DNA of 64,000 bases from contig NZ_JSYN01000022.1 in the NCBI RefSeq assembly GCF_000812965.1, positions 1 to 64,000 on the forward strand, given 5' to 3'. Both the position numbers and the translations under genes were made by a program. The notes under the pieces are model-generated. The model was not told the origin of the DNA and did not search any database. It worked only from the letters and a program-made list of their open reading frames with translations. The stretch comes from Pedobacter kyungheensis. Its GTDB lineage: Bacteria > Bacteroidota > Bacteroidia > Sphingobacteriales > Sphingobacteriaceae. This document shows, piece by piece, positions 35,301-43,095 of the stretch (its first letter is position 1; each line of letters opens with the position of its first letter).

Positions 35301-35533
35301 ACTTTTACGCCAGCTCCAGGCAGTGGCAAACCTGCCTCATCTTTAATAATACCGCGAATCACAATATCAGCCTTTGATTGATTGATTGAAACGGTAGTGT
35401 TTATATTAACAGCAGCAGCATGAGCCGTTGCATAAAAACCACTGCTTAGGGCTAGTGTAAAAACTACAGCCTTAAAAGCACAATTTTTAAGCCTGAGCCT
35501 GCCCCCAGTTAAATTTGTATTTTTTTTCATCAT
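32330..35533 (-). CDS. SusC/RagA family TonB-linked outer-membrane transporter (first pair)
   Basis: A 1067-residue protein: signal peptide (cleaved near AHA, residue about 40), carboxypeptidase-regulatory-like domain (about 58-130, IRGIIKDEAGLPLPGAGVKVKG), TonB-box-like EVAIVGFGTQKKESLVG, plug domain (about 150-265, IIIDGVPNRNLNDISVYDVE, AVYGIRGANGVILI), and a 22-strand barrel. It ends in SLGLTANF with the terminal Phe used for barrel assembly. It imports oligosaccharides bound by SusD, using the proton motive force through TonB. Confidence 0.97.
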   Translation of the reverse strand: MMKKNTNLTGGRLRLKNCAFKAVVFTLALSSGFYATAHAAAVNINTTVSINQSKADIVIRGIIKDEAGLPLPGAGVKVKGSSTSAAADVNGAFTITVPNQDAILIVTYVGYDTKEIPVGTQTTLDIRLKETTGANLQEVAIVGFGTQKKESLVGAQSSVKADELKQPVSSMSQLLAGRIPGVVNVSRNGEPGATGSDIFIRGISSLTSGDRGPLIIIDGVPNRNLNDISVYDVENFTVLKDAAATAVYGIRGANGVILINTKQGKTGSPRINVEYYEGISRFTKKPQLIDGVDYMNLANEAKYSDYLRGGAAGAFTPAYSIDAIQKTAAGTDPVLYPNVNWFDAIYNDFGRNRSATANLSGGVSNAKYYVSLGYYGEDGLFKTDEAVNSAVKQNFSRYNVSTNLNWDITGTTKMDLGIKGILAQSNYPSNLGAQDIFSQAFLINPTSFPVLYPNGSLPGISPQADQRNPYGDITRNGYRVGYNNQLYSNLRLTQDLKELTPGLSVTTMFSFDVNNNNSIARTKRETIYRINPNDPYLVAGNPASGYKYGLVLQGQDFLNYGIGNGGDKKMYFEAAINYNRTFGKHAVTGLLLYNQNDNTTPFAGNLTLSLPYRLQGIASRATYAYDNKYFFEFNVGYNGSENFAPDKRYGFFPALGIGWLLSSEKFFEPLKNAFQMVKFRYSDGIVGSGGSGAGYAGSEGDRFYYLTKVGSASGYTFGQNGNISPGGLGVTAYGVDVTWAETRKQDLGFELKTLNNNLSLIVDFFKERRKDQFIQRGTVPNYIGLANTPIGNLGIVENKGIDGTLQYDAQFGKDWSLNLRANFTFNKDKVIENDQAPKPYPWMEQRGLNVLAATRVGYIAEKLFDSQAEINASPTQFGTLMPGDIKYKDLNGDGKIDSFDQTVIGRGDVPTTTYGFGFSLTYKNFDFGLFFQGQDNADILLNIPSFANSGGLGNMLAVAADRWTTTNPRQDAVYPRLSYGGTNNNNYQSSTWWKRDISFLRLKNADLGYTLKNGIKSLGVKRLRIYATGYNVFTISKFKLWDPELLTNNGTRYPLTSNYSLGLTANF

Positions 35534-35650
35534 AAATTTTTTATTTTAACAGATATACTGTTATTGGTCTGTTTGGTTGGTTGAAAATTATAGCCCATCC
35601 ATTTAGTGTGGACGAATAAATTTTGATCTGTCTTGATTTACAGAAATCGA

Positions 35651-36211
35651 TTATTGTTGTTCCTCGGGTACCTCAATTACTCTCCACTCTGATAACTGGA
35701 ATAAAGAACCACCATTATTTAAAGTAACACTAAGTCTGTAATATTTATACAATACCTTATTTTTGAAGTTGTATGTTTTGGTTAAGTTACGGCCCGAAAA
35801 TGTTTCGCCCGTTCTGGTATCGAGGTCTACCCAGTTGCTACCATCAGTAGAACCACTTAGTTTCCAGTTTTTAGGATCCCTGTCAGGAGCATCGCCACCG
35901 GATGTTAAAGTATAAGATGCAACTTGCTGAGCTGAAGGGAAAGTTAATTGCATGTAAAGACTTGCCTGATAGGGATTGATCAGGAATTTTGAGTTGATGT
36001 CGTTATCAATCAACTTTAAAGATCCTTCGCCAGCCGATGCGCCACCCGAATTTTCGATGTTAACCGTGAGTGCAGCTTTTGCCGTCACATCGACTTTGGC
36101 CTTCCAGGTAAAAAGATCCACTGCAGGGTATTCTTCTTTACCACATCCAAGAAGTAAAACTGCAGCTAAGCATAGCCCGACAGCGCCCCTTGTCATTTTT
36201 AAAACAGTCAT
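35651..36211 (-). CDS. Discoidin (F5/8 type C)-like surface lipoprotein
   Basis: A 186-residue lipoprotein (LLLGCG, Cys23). The mature part contains NDINSKFLINPY, QLTFPSAQQVASYTLTSGGDAP, WKLSGSTDGSNWVDLDTRTGE and YYRLSVTLNNGG, the order of a discoidin/F5-8C carbohydrate-binding domain. The first gene of the SusCD operon (117 bases before SusC). It probably helps bind substrate at the surface. An internal ATG at 36196 is an alternative start and gives a more compact signal peptide. Confidence 0.88.
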   Translation of the reverse strand: MTVLKMTRGAVGLCLAAVLLLGCGKEEYPAVDLFTWKAKVDVTAKAALTVNIENSGGASAGEGSLKLIDNDINSKFLINPYQASLYMQLTFPSAQQVASYTLTSGGDAPDRDPKNWKLSGSTDGSNWVDLDTRTGETFSGRNLTKTYNFKNKVLYKYYRLSVTLNNGGSLFQLSEWRVIEVPEEQQ

Positions 36212-36643
36212 AATTAATTTAAGGTTTATTAGTTAGTAAAAGTGTTATAGTTTGCGGCAGTTTAATAAACAGTATAGCGCATTGATTAAAGGGGAAGTAA
36301 ATTGTACAATAGTTTAACTGCCAATTCCAATAGCCCAGGCAAGAACTCGTTTCTGATTATTTTCTGACCTATAATGCCAGTTACTCAGATTGGTACTGTA
36401 TACGAGATACTTCCAGGCATTTAGCTTAGTTAAACTCTGCCTCCTTTTTCAGTACCAGAAGCACAGCGCCTGCCAGTTAACGGCTAAAGTTGGTTTAGTC
36501 GTTTTTTTGTTTGGTATTATTGGTTGTTTAGTTTGGTTGTTTGTTTGTTTTTCGCTGAGAACGATAAATAATGATGGTGATGTAAATTTTCTTCTTATAG
36601 GCACTCCTTTGCTTTTAAATGAACAGATAATGTTTTTTATTAA

Positions 36644-36659
36644 ACTAAAACGTTTTAGT
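36644..36659. promoter_or_regulatory. LacI-type operator, site 2
   Basis: ACTAAAACGTTTTAGT is a perfect 16-bp palindrome, 432 bases upstream of the discoidin gene's start. Confidence 0.75.
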
Positions 36660-36754
36660 AAACCCTTATAAAAAAAAGCTTCAATGCTATTAAAACTTCT
36701 TGCTAAGGCCGATAAAAGATTGAGTGCCAGGGAGGAACAACCCTATAAGCACAA

Positions 36755-36768
36755 CTAAAACGTTTAAC
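36755..36768. promoter_or_regulatory. LacI-type operator, site 3 (imperfect)
   Basis: CTAAAACGTTTAAC keeps the CTAAAACGTTT half but the right half is shifted by one base. It lies about 96 bases from site 2, a spacing that could allow looping between two bound dimers (inference). Confidence 0.55.
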
Positions 36769-36931
36769 TAAACAATTATAAGCATATTCTTGCAATTCCA
36801 AAATTATTTTTGACTTTTTTTTAAATAAAAGCGCTAAAAATGTGATTCATCACCTACTTAGCATTAGAAGATACAACCTGAACACCGATATTGCGTAACC
36901 AACCTGAAATGAGGGAGAAAAAAGAGAAAAA

Positions 36932-36973
36932 TTAACTACAGAATTGATAAAAAATCGTTAATTCTGTAGTTAA
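36932..36973 (-). terminator. Terminator behind the ROK kinase gene
   Basis: Perfect 14-bp arms (ttaactacagaatt / aattctgtagttaa) with a 14-nt loop, 32 bases downstream of the ROK stop. The T-run on the minus strand is short, so termination strength is uncertain. Confidence 0.7.
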
Positions 36974-37005
36974 AATCAAATTAGTTGCATTTTTTAAGCA
37001 GAAGT

Positions 37006-37881
37006 TTAAATTAAGCTTAAATCGCAGCAACTTGCGGCACCAATAAGGGCTGCATGTTCTTTCAGTTCCGATATTTTTATTTCCGTTTCGATGCCATTTC
37101 CTTTCAGTGTGGCAATTAGTTCAGGTGCAAAGGCATTAAACGACTGTGCGATATTGCCACCAATAATTACGGTATCAATTTTATGTTGTTTAATAATCGG
37201 AATTAAAAACTGCGCCAGGTTGTTACCAAATTCCATAAAAACCATGGTTGCATGGTGATCGGTTTCTACAATCTCGACCAGCTCTTTAACCCCTGCCACC
37301 ACCTTACCACTTAGTTGGTTAAAACGTTTTACGAACCAGCGCGTAGATAAGTAATCTTCTGCAATTCCGTCTAAAAACGCTGAGTTCCAGAGGTCAGCAT
37401 CAAAGGCTTTATAGTTGAGGCAAAGCGATGAACCTAAACCGGTACCCAATGTTAGCCCCAATACACTTGCATTTCCTTTGGCTGCGCCTGCAAAAACCTC
37501 TCCTTGTAAAAAGCCTGCTGCATCGTTTATAAAATGAATATGATCAGTAGGAATATCCAATCTTTTAGAAAGTTCTTCTTTAACATTAATCTGATAAAGT
37601 GATTTAAACTTATCCTGTTCTTTAATTAACGAAATGCCTTCACTGTAATTAAACGGACCTGGCATGGCAATACCTACACTGCGAACGCCATTTTTAACAT
37701 TTTTAAAAGCCTTATCGATAATATCGCACCATGCCGATAAAATCACTTCTTTACTCTCCTGCGAATTCACAGGGCTACGCTTGATAGAATCTTTCACCAA
37801 AGTTCTTGTTTCTAAATCCACCAATGCGGCCGTAATATGCGAGCCGCCAATATCTACACCTAATGCAACAGGCTTTTCCAT
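37006..37881 (-). CDS. ROK family sugar kinase
   Basis: A 291-residue cytoplasmic kinase. It has the phosphate-1 motif LGVDIGGSHITAALVD at 7-22, the LTLGTGLGSSL phosphate-2 motif near 145-155, HFINDAAGF with the catalytic Asp, and the VIIGGNIAQSF adenosine motif near 247-257. The CxCGxxGC zinc motif of classical ROK repressor-kinases is absent. No DNA-binding domain is present, so it is an enzyme, probably phosphorylating mannose or glucose released by the locus (inference). It follows the second GH92 gene by 68 bases. Confidence 0.88.
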   Translation of the reverse strand: MEKPVALGVDIGGSHITAALVDLETRTLVKDSIKRSPVNSQESKEVILSAWCDIIDKAFKNVKNGVRSVGIAMPGPFNYSEGISLIKEQDKFKSLYQINVKEELSKRLDIPTDHIHFINDAAGFLQGEVFAGAAKGNASVLGLTLGTGLGSSLCLNYKAFDADLWNSAFLDGIAEDYLSTRWFVKRFNQLSGKVVAGVKELVEIVETDHHATMVFMEFGNNLAQFLIPIIKQHKIDTVIIGGNIAQSFNAFAPELIATLKGNGIETEIKISELKEHAALIGAASCCDLSLI

Positions 37882-37949
37882 TCTATATTTTATATTTCTT
37901 TATTGTTCTTCGTACTTTTTAATAATTTGCAAAAGTAGCAAATCATTAT

Positions 37950-40217
37950 CTATTTGCTAAGTGAAAATGGCTTATCTTCAGCTAATAACCCTCTATTTAA
38001 CGAAGGTTTAACATTCATTTCTAATTTTAGCAACCCTCCTTTCAACAAATCGCTGTGATTGATGAAGTTTTTGGTAAAGTTTTTACCATTAAGGGTGGCC
38101 GATTTAATGTAAACATGGTTCGCATCATTAGCTGCTGCATCGATCACGAATTTTTTACCATTTTCTAAATTAATGGTCGTTTTTTTGAATACAGGACTTC
38201 CCAAAACATATTCGCCTGTGCCTGGGGTTACGCTATAAAAGCCTAATGCACTTAACACGTACCACGATGAGGTTTGCCCCTGGTCTTCATCACCCGGATA
38301 ACCATTTTCGGTAGCATCGTAAAGTTTACGCATCACCTCACGGGCATAAAACTGCGATTTCCAGGGTTGGTTGGCATAATTGTACAGATACACCATGTGC
38401 TGTATAGGCTGGTTGCCATGGGCGTACTGCCCCATATTAGCCATCACCATTTCAGTCATTTCGTGTATCATGCCACCGTAGGTACCTACTTTTACTTTAT
38501 TGGGCTCACTAAAAACAGAATCGAGTTTACTGGTAAAATTCTGGTATCCGCCCATCAGGTCAATTAAACCTTTGGTATCCTGAAAAACCGACCAGTGATA
38601 ATGCCAGGCGTTGCCTTCGGTAAAAGGCCCACCCCACTCTGTCGGGTCGAAATTTGGTGACCATTTTCCGCTTGCATCTTTACCGCGCATAAAACGAGTA
38701 GAAGCATCGTAAACGTTTTTGTAATTGTACATGGGTTTCTCAAACACCTCCATATAGCGCTTATCACCGATCATTTTGGCTAAATGGTAAGCACAATAAT
38801 CATCGTAAGCGTATTCTAAAGTTTTAGCCGTTGCCTCTCTGTATTTTGGATAGGGCACATAACCCAGTTCGTTGTATTCTTTAACACCATCCCTACCATT
38901 TGCAGGTCCCCAAGGCCCTTTATTCATGGCTTCGTGGTAATAGGCATCCAATGCTTTTTTAGGATCGAATGTTCTGATGCCTTTTGCCCAGGCATCGGTT
39001 AATAACGAAATGGCATGGTTTCCGATCATGCTTCCGGCTTCGCTCGGGAAAGACCATGAGGGCAACCAGCCACATTGCTGATAAGCATCGAGTAAAGCCT
39101 GCACATAACGACCATGCATTTCGGGTTGCACCAATGTATTTAATGGGAATTGTGCACGAAAAGTATCCCAAAAACCGGTATCGGTGAACATATAGCCATC
39201 GTGCACTTTGCCATCGTAAGGGCTAAAATAGTATGGTTTACCCGCTTCATTCAGCTCGTAAAACTTTCTCGAAAACAAGCTTGCCCTGAAAAAGCAAGAA
39301 TAAAAAGTTTCCATATCGGCTTTAGAACCGCCTTCAACTTCAATTTTACCAAGTGATTTATTCCATACCGCAGCGGCATTTGCTTTGGTATCTTCCAGCG
39401 TTTTATCGCTACCCAGTTCTCTTTTTAAATTGAGTTCGGCTTGTTTTAAACTGATATAAGACGAAGCCGTTTTAACCTGTACTTTTGCTCCGGCTTCGAA
39501 CTGTACAAAGGCACCTTTGCCTAAGCCCTCGGCCATGGTAGAATCGGCTGAAACGGTATTGTTTTTGTTTTCCCAGGTGCCGTATGATTTAATGGGCTGA
39601 TCGAACTGGATTACAAAATAGCTTTTCCAGCCTCTTTTAAATCCTTCGCCGTTATTTACCCAACCGGTAATTTTATTTTCTTTGGGAAAAATCTGTACGC
39701 CGCTTAACCGGTTGTAACCATCCAAAACCAGGAAACTTCTTTTACTTTTCGGATAGCTGAAACGCAGATGTGCCCCCCGCTCTGAAGGTGAAATTTCGGT
39801 CGTAATGTCGTTTTCGAACTTTACTTTATAATAGTTTGGTTTGGCTATTTCATTGTTATGGCTAAATTTCGCTTCACGTTTGTTTTCATCAACTACCAGC
39901 TCATCAACCATTGGCATTAAAGAAAATACAGCATAATCTCTGGTCCATGAGCTACACTGGTGTGCCTGCTGAAAACCCCTTATTTTATCTTTAAAATACT
40001 GGTATTTCCAACCGTCGCCATTTCTGCCGGTTTGGGGTGTCCAGGTGTGCATGCCAAAAGGCAATGCGGTTGTGGGGTAAGTGTTGCCACGGGTCAGCTC
40101 ATGCTTGGAGTTGGTTCCCTGCAAAGTGTTTACATACTGTACCCAGTCTTTTTGCTGTGCCAATAACCCCTTGGCAGAAAGGCAAAACAGAACGGATGCG
40201 ATTAATTTAATTTTCAT
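37950..40217 (-). CDS. GH92 family alpha-mannosidase (second copy)
   Basis: A 755-residue exported GH92 enzyme (signal peptide 1-20). It has the same motif order as the first copy: RGNTYPTTALPFGMHTWTPQ, DTGFWDTFRAQFP, YAYDDYCAYHLAK, FTEGNAWHYHWSVFQD, HGNQPIQHMVYLYNY, and GDEDQGQTSSWY at 642-653. The two are clearly paralogues but diverged throughout, so different linkages or arm positions of a mannan are likely targets. It lies between the DUF4965 gene (with a terminator between) and the ROK kinase. No separate promoter was recognised in the 99-base gap. Confidence 0.93.
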   Translation of the reverse strand: MKIKLIASVLFCLSAKGLLAQQKDWVQYVNTLQGTNSKHELTRGNTYPTTALPFGMHTWTPQTGRNGDGWKYQYFKDKIRGFQQAHQCSSWTRDYAVFSLMPMVDELVVDENKREAKFSHNNEIAKPNYYKVKFENDITTEISPSERGAHLRFSYPKSKRSFLVLDGYNRLSGVQIFPKENKITGWVNNGEGFKRGWKSYFVIQFDQPIKSYGTWENKNNTVSADSTMAEGLGKGAFVQFEAGAKVQVKTASSYISLKQAELNLKRELGSDKTLEDTKANAAAVWNKSLGKIEVEGGSKADMETFYSCFFRASLFSRKFYELNEAGKPYYFSPYDGKVHDGYMFTDTGFWDTFRAQFPLNTLVQPEMHGRYVQALLDAYQQCGWLPSWSFPSEAGSMIGNHAISLLTDAWAKGIRTFDPKKALDAYYHEAMNKGPWGPANGRDGVKEYNELGYVPYPKYREATAKTLEYAYDDYCAYHLAKMIGDKRYMEVFEKPMYNYKNVYDASTRFMRGKDASGKWSPNFDPTEWGGPFTEGNAWHYHWSVFQDTKGLIDLMGGYQNFTSKLDSVFSEPNKVKVGTYGGMIHEMTEMVMANMGQYAHGNQPIQHMVYLYNYANQPWKSQFYAREVMRKLYDATENGYPGDEDQGQTSSWYVLSALGFYSVTPGTGEYVLGSPVFKKTTINLENGKKFVIDAAANDANHVYIKSATLNGKNFTKNFINHSDLLKGGLLKLEMNVKPSLNRGLLAEDKPFSLSK

Positions 40218-40264
40218 TGTTTGTGTGTGTGTTTATTTTTTGCGCTTTTTTAGCTGTATAAAAA

Positions 40265-40308
40265 AAACCAGCATTACTTACAGCTTACACTGCAGGCTAT
40301 GCTGGTTT
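40265..40308 (-). terminator. Hairpin between the DUF4965 and second GH92 genes
   Basis: Arms aaaccagcat / atgctggttt with an inner loop of 24 nt containing cagcttacactgc, followed on the minus strand by a seven-T run. It lies 8 bases after the DUF4965 stop. Partial read-through into GH92 is likely, since no other promoter was seen. Confidence 0.75.
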
Positions 40309-40316
40309 AAAAAGTT

Positions 40317-42761
40317 TTATTTAATTTCCCATTTATCGGCTAACATCTTAATGAAATAGCCCCCAACTACACTCCTGGCCTGAAAGCCGGTCATTTTGCC
40401 ATTGGTAGTTTCGTGCCAGTCGCTTAGCGGCACTTTACTTTGGGTTTCGGTTGCATAACGATATACCGGGCTAATAAATTTCCCGAAATCGGCATCATTA
40501 TCTGCGAGGGTGGCTGTCCACATGATCCAATCCGATTTGGTATAGGTTCTGCGGCTATCTAACGGTAAGCCAAAATCTTTTTGTTTGGTTAAGTAGAAAT
40601 TGATTTCCTTTTTATAAACCTCTTTTGGAAAGAGATCAAGTTTTAAGAGTTTATCCCAAACCAGGTTGTATTTCTGGCTCCAGGTATTTTTATCGTTAAA
40701 GGTTAAGGCATAATGGTCGCCATCATCTGCCATTTTCATCCAGTTCTGTGCCATTTGTAAAGCCGCAGTCCGGTATTTAGTGGCAACATCTGTTTTACCC
40801 AATTCCTGGGCCATTTGCGCATAAGCACCCAATGCTACGATTGCTTTTACCGATAAGTTTGCATTGCGGGCCAAATGACCGGCAAAATCATCGGTACAAA
40901 GCTGGTTTGCCGGATCAAATCCTTCTCTTAATAAGTAGTTTGCCCATACCGACATTACTTCCCAATGCTTTTCGGCATATTTGGCATTGCCCTCTGCTTT
41001 GGTGATGGCAGCAGTTAAAATAATCATGTTACCTGCTTCTTCTACCGGCATATCTTCACCGTAGGTTTGTCCGTTAGCCAATGGATAAGTGCCCAAATCG
41101 TGAGCAGCGAAAGGTTTTTTCCACTTGCCACTTTCCGAATAATAGAAAATTCCATTTAGCATACCTTTTAACAACTCGGGGTTATAGACTAAAAATTGTG
41201 GTGCTGAAGGATAGGTAACATCAACCGTGTTGATTGAACCATTACTAAAATTCTCTTTGGATAAGAAGAGAATATCGCCATTTGGTGCATAAACAATTTT
41301 GTGGGCAGCAATGGCCTGCCTGTAAGCCAGTTTACACATGTCTGCATATTCAACACCTCCAGCCTTTTTAGCATCGGCATATAATTTAGCATCAAATGTT
41401 GCACATTCGGCTTTTAATGCAGGGTATTGTGCAGCGGCTTCGGCAAGTTGATCTTCAAAGTGCCCTCCACCAGCTTGTCGCCATACGGGTAATAGTTTTT
41501 CGCCAAAGTATTCTATCGATTTCAAATCATCATAACCCAACATCACATATTTCTCTACCACAGCAGAAGAAACTGTGCCAAAAGGAATCACACTGTTCAG
41601 GCTTAAGTTTTTGGTATTTAATATCTGGCTTTGCGCTGGGTATTTAGCCGATAGTAAAGCTTTGAGACTTTCGTTTGGCGTGCCGATAAACTGAATAGCT
41701 TTAAATTTTGAAGGAACAGCAACGTAGAGATAACCCCAGTCAATGCGCACATCGTCGCCACGTTTTTTCAATACAGGTTGCGCTACAGTTCCTGTTTTTA
41801 ACAGCGATAAATTGTTGCTGGTGCTTTTCCAGGCCGAAACGGGTTGGGCAGGATTATTTACCGCAATGTTTGATGAAGCACTAAAATAAACATCAACCTG
41901 GTGTGTTTTACCATCGGTTGCATTTACGGCATAGCTGATGTAACTAATGGGGCGGGCAGTTAATTTTATATTGCCGGCCAGTAAAGGCGAGGTAAAATCG
42001 ACCTTTAAATTTACGGGGCCACAACTAAAAGTATATTGTGTACTGGTGGCCTGAATGTTTACCTGGGTTTGTTTGGCTACATCTGTTTTAATCTCTGAGG
42101 TTTCTTCTTCAACAATACCTGCATCTAAATGACGACCACCGGCTGTATTTTTAACGTAGATTGCCAATACATTTTTGCCCTTTTGCAACACTCCGTTTTC
42201 GATTGGGAGGTAAGCATAATCAGAAACCCAGCCGTTTTTCCTGTAAATAACCTTACCGTTTAAGTAAACAATTACATTATCATCGTGATTAAGCTTTAAA
42301 TATTTTTTAGTAGCAGAAACACTGTTCAGATCGAAGGTGCGACGGAAATAAAGATCATTCGTGGTCCATTTTGTTTTTGCGCGTTCATCATCGCCAAAAG
42401 GTGCCTCAGCTTTTTTCCAGTCAGCATCGTTAAAAGTGTTGCTTTCCCAACCTTCCTGTGGTTTATCGAAGCTGTAGCTTGCCTGATATTTCGATTCATC
42501 AGCAGCTGGAAGTATGGTTTTGAATGTTTTACTTTCCTCACCTAAGAAACGGTACAATTTTCCATCAACTTTAATAATCCCCAGTAATGACTGTTCCTTA
42601 CCGGTCCAGTGTTTGGTAGCAGAATTGGTAAGGCCATCGCCAAAAGACCAAATGCTGAAATAAGCATCGTGCGTAATTAAGGGATAAGCGGGAGCTTTAT
42701 CTTGTGCTTTAACGATAAAATTAAGCAAAAGACAAAGTGTTAGTAAGGAAAGTTTTCTCAT
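40317..42761 (-). CDS. Glutaminase-A-like DUF4964/DUF5127/DUF4965/DUF1793 protein
   Basis: An 814-residue exported protein (signal peptide 1-19). Order: DUF4964-like start (YPLITHDAYFSIWSFGD, 26-42), an inserted beta-sandwich (about 100-225, FNDADWKKAEAPFGDD ... KYLKLNHDDNVIVYLNGK, similar to a galactose-binding domain), DUF5127, DUF4965 (VMLGYDDLKSIEYFGE), and DUF1793 helical barrel (AYRQAIAAHKIV, MPVEEAGNMIILTAAITKAEG). These proteins resemble fungal glutaminase A, but bacterial members in glycan loci are uncharacterised and may be glycosidases or amidases. It has operator palindromes 29 and 138 bases upstream. Confidence 0.88.
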   Translation of the reverse strand: MRKLSLLTLCLLLNFIVKAQDKAPAYPLITHDAYFSIWSFGDGLTNSATKHWTGKEQSLLGIIKVDGKLYRFLGEESKTFKTILPAADESKYQASYSFDKPQEGWESNTFNDADWKKAEAPFGDDERAKTKWTTNDLYFRRTFDLNSVSATKKYLKLNHDDNVIVYLNGKVIYRKNGWVSDYAYLPIENGVLQKGKNVLAIYVKNTAGGRHLDAGIVEEETSEIKTDVAKQTQVNIQATSTQYTFSCGPVNLKVDFTSPLLAGNIKLTARPISYISYAVNATDGKTHQVDVYFSASSNIAVNNPAQPVSAWKSTSNNLSLLKTGTVAQPVLKKRGDDVRIDWGYLYVAVPSKFKAIQFIGTPNESLKALLSAKYPAQSQILNTKNLSLNSVIPFGTVSSAVVEKYVMLGYDDLKSIEYFGEKLLPVWRQAGGGHFEDQLAEAAAQYPALKAECATFDAKLYADAKKAGGVEYADMCKLAYRQAIAAHKIVYAPNGDILFLSKENFSNGSINTVDVTYPSAPQFLVYNPELLKGMLNGIFYYSESGKWKKPFAAHDLGTYPLANGQTYGEDMPVEEAGNMIILTAAITKAEGNAKYAEKHWEVMSVWANYLLREGFDPANQLCTDDFAGHLARNANLSVKAIVALGAYAQMAQELGKTDVATKYRTAALQMAQNWMKMADDGDHYALTFNDKNTWSQKYNLVWDKLLKLDLFPKEVYKKEINFYLTKQKDFGLPLDSRRTYTKSDWIMWTATLADNDADFGKFISPVYRYATETQSKVPLSDWHETTNGKMTGFQARSVVGGYFIKMLADKWEIK

Positions 42762-42789
42762 AAATTAATATTTGGTTCATTGTGGTTGA

Positions 42790-42801
42790 TAAAACGTTTT
42801 A
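42790..42801. promoter_or_regulatory. LacI-type operator, site 4
   Basis: TAAAACGTTTTA, a perfect 12-bp palindrome 29 bases before the DUF4965 start codon. At this position it would block transcription elongation or the early transcript region. Confidence 0.75.
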
Positions 42802-42898
42802 CCAATTTATCTACCAAATATCTTATGCCAGACCTGATTAAGGAGCGAAAGATGGTGTTGGTTTAAAAATGGATTTCGGGTTGTAAAAGCCTAAACAA

Positions 42899-42914
42899 AG
42901 TAAAACGTTTTACT
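42899..42914. promoter_or_regulatory. LacI-type operator, site 5
   Basis: AGTAAAACGTTTTACT, a perfect 16-bp palindrome overlapping a candidate -7 box for the DUF4965 gene. It is 109 bases from site 4 (start to start). Confidence 0.8.
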
Positions 42915-43043
42915 AAATCAATATTAGTGAAAAAAAGTGCAATTTCAACTTCTTTATTTCGTAACATATAGGTTACATAATGTTAATCCGAAAGCAAACT
43001 ATTTTGGAGATAAATACAATACAAAATATTTAGAAAAAAAGAA

Positions 43044-43071
43044 GCCGCATCATAATCGATTATGATGCGGC
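43044..43071 (-). terminator. Terminator behind the second SusCD operon
   Basis: A 28-bp perfect palindrome (gccgcatcataatc and its complement, no spare loop), followed by TTCTTTTTTT on the minus strand, 25 bases after the SusD stop. The four central bases must form the loop in RNA. Confidence 0.85.
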
Positions 43072-43095
43072 GCTCTCCTATACCTAAACTATTTA

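Larger units (their letters stand above)
36212..37005. other. 794-bp intergenic regulatory region before the first SusCD operon
   Basis: This gap carries one perfect and one imperfect operator palindrome (36644-36659 and 36755-36768) and the ROK terminator (36932-36973). The 430 bases between the operators and the discoidin start contain no coding-quality frame. A plus-strand open frame at 36390-36671 has no ribosome-binding site and low coding quality. The space could hold a long 5' leader. Confidence 0.6.
42762..43095. other. 334-bp regulatory gap between SusD (second pair) and the DUF4965 gene
   Basis: Contains two operators (42790-42801, 42899-42914), a candidate -7 box overlapping the second (minus strand TTACTTTG, one mismatch from TAnnTTTG, 42895-42902), and the terminator of the second SusCD operon (43044-43071). 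No coding frame. Confidence 0.65.

Noticed and set aside
36390..36671. 93-codon plus-strand open frame in the operator region
   Set aside because: Low-complexity hydrophobic translation, no promoter or ribosome-binding site, and it overlaps an operator palindrome.
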